From JABJGO01 sp963921245 (GTDB lineage: Bacteria > Pseudomonadota > Alphaproteobacteria > Rhodospirillales > Casp-alpha2): 64,000 bases of DNA. Below are positions 63,597-64,000 of the stretch, in pieces. Each line of letters begins with the position of its first letter. Position 1 is the first letter of the stretch. The translations under genes were made by a program, and so were the position numbers. The notes below the pieces were generated by a model that saw nothing but the letters and a program-made list of their open reading frames with translations, was not told where the DNA came from and did not search any database. The stretch lies in the NCBI GenBank assembly GCA_963921245.4, contig CAWUEY030000001.1, forward strand, positions 1,054,001 through 1,118,000, written 5' to 3'.

Positions 63597-64000
63597 ATGC
63601 AAAGACGCTCCATCGTTCCCATTCTCTATGTGCTGTTCCTGTTGCTGCCGATTTATTGGTTGCTTGCCATGAGCTTCAAAACCACCAATGAAATTCTGGG
63701 CGGGTTTTCGCTGTTGCCCCAGGAATGGACGCTGGACAACTACCGGGTCATTTTCACCGATCCCACCTGGTATTGGGGGTATATCAATTCTATCCTCTAT
63801 GTATCCCTGAACACGGTGATATCCGTGCTCGCAGCTCTGCCCGCCGCTTACGCCTTTTCGCGCTATCGGTTTCTCGGCGACAAACATCTGTTTTTCTGGT
63901 TGCTGACCAATCGTATGGCCCCGCCCGCGGTGTTTGCCTTGCCGTTCTTCCAACTCTATTCCTCTGTTGGCTTGTTTGATACGCATATCGCCGTGGCACT
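63597..64000 (+). CDS. Glycerol ABC transporter permease 2 (GlpQ-like), cut by the window edge
   Basis: The first 134 residues are visible: an N-terminal helix (IVPILYVLFLLLPIYWLLA), MSFKTTNEILGGFSLLP and LDNYRVIFTDPTWYWGYINS, typical of MalG/UgpE-type permeases, and two further helices. The reading frame is open at 64000. It starts three nt after the preceding stop, so it is in the same operon. Confidence 0.9.
   Translation, partial: MQRRSIVPILYVLFLLLPIYWLLAMSFKTTNEILGGFSLLPQEWTLDNYRVIFTDPTWYWGYINSILYVSLNTVISVLAALPAAYAFSRYRFLGDKHLFFWLLTNRMAPPAVFALPFFQLYSSVGLFDTHIAVA

Overview
The window looks like a single chromosomal stretch from a GC-rich alphaproteobacterium, probably of the marine Rhodospirillales/Rhodobacterales type. 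Support comes from a class I PHA synthase, an IalB-like periplasmic protein, a rhizobial-type glycerol ABC transporter, glycine-betaine/dimethylglycine genes and a putative sulfonate-degradation set (CuyA-like, HpsN-like). No rRNA or tRNA gene was recognised. The species cannot be named from this sequence alone.

Layout. 1-1.8 kb: rlmE (cut by the window edge) and ppx. 2.1-4.7 kb: a sulfotransferase gene holding a 15-G run and flanked by imperfect direct repeats, a decayed remnant of a sarcosine dehydrogenase-like gene, and a sterol-desaturase family gene. 5.1-11.5 kb: proXVW betaine uptake, convergent with an FAD/GcvT dimethylglycine/sarcosine dehydrogenase-like gene. 11.6-16.7 kb: a five-gene operon (cuyA-like, degT-like, Asp/Glu racemase-like, hpsN-like, SDR) that looks like sulfonate or cysteate metabolism. 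16.9-23.1 kb: a tail-anchored unknown protein, YccA, an MFS carrier, an SDR fragment, phaC and an enoyl-CoA hydratase.

23.2-28.9 kb holds a complete compact type II-C CRISPR-Cas locus. The cas9-cas1-cas2 operon is on the minus strand. The 15-repeat array lies beyond cas2. The tracrRNA gene can be read directly upstream of cas9 on the plus strand, and its anti-repeat shows that crRNAs are made from the plus strand. The array is unusual: several spacers are only 8, 12, 12 and 20 nt, three repeats share a base change in a promoter-like 3' end, and a run of 24 G lies 13 nt before the first repeat.

28.9-54.5 kb is mostly housekeeping and scattered accessory genes: thpR, HAD/LMW-PTP opposite a sirtuin, a cytochrome c/DUF4405 pair opposite a membrane LuxR-type regulator, argG, an OCD-family gene, transporters (MFS, SbtA-like, EmrAB), asparaginase, a decayed higBA module, rlmN-dsbA, a cold-shock gene, a SpoU methylase, a quinone oxidoreductase and an Mrr-like nuclease. 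54.6-64 kb is a glycerol regulon. glpR-glpD-glpK run one way and a glycerol-type ABC transporter (binding protein, two ATPases, two permeases, the last cut by the edge) runs the other, with a perfect palindrome between them. The two ATPases carry complementary defects, predicting one canonical and one degenerate ATP site.
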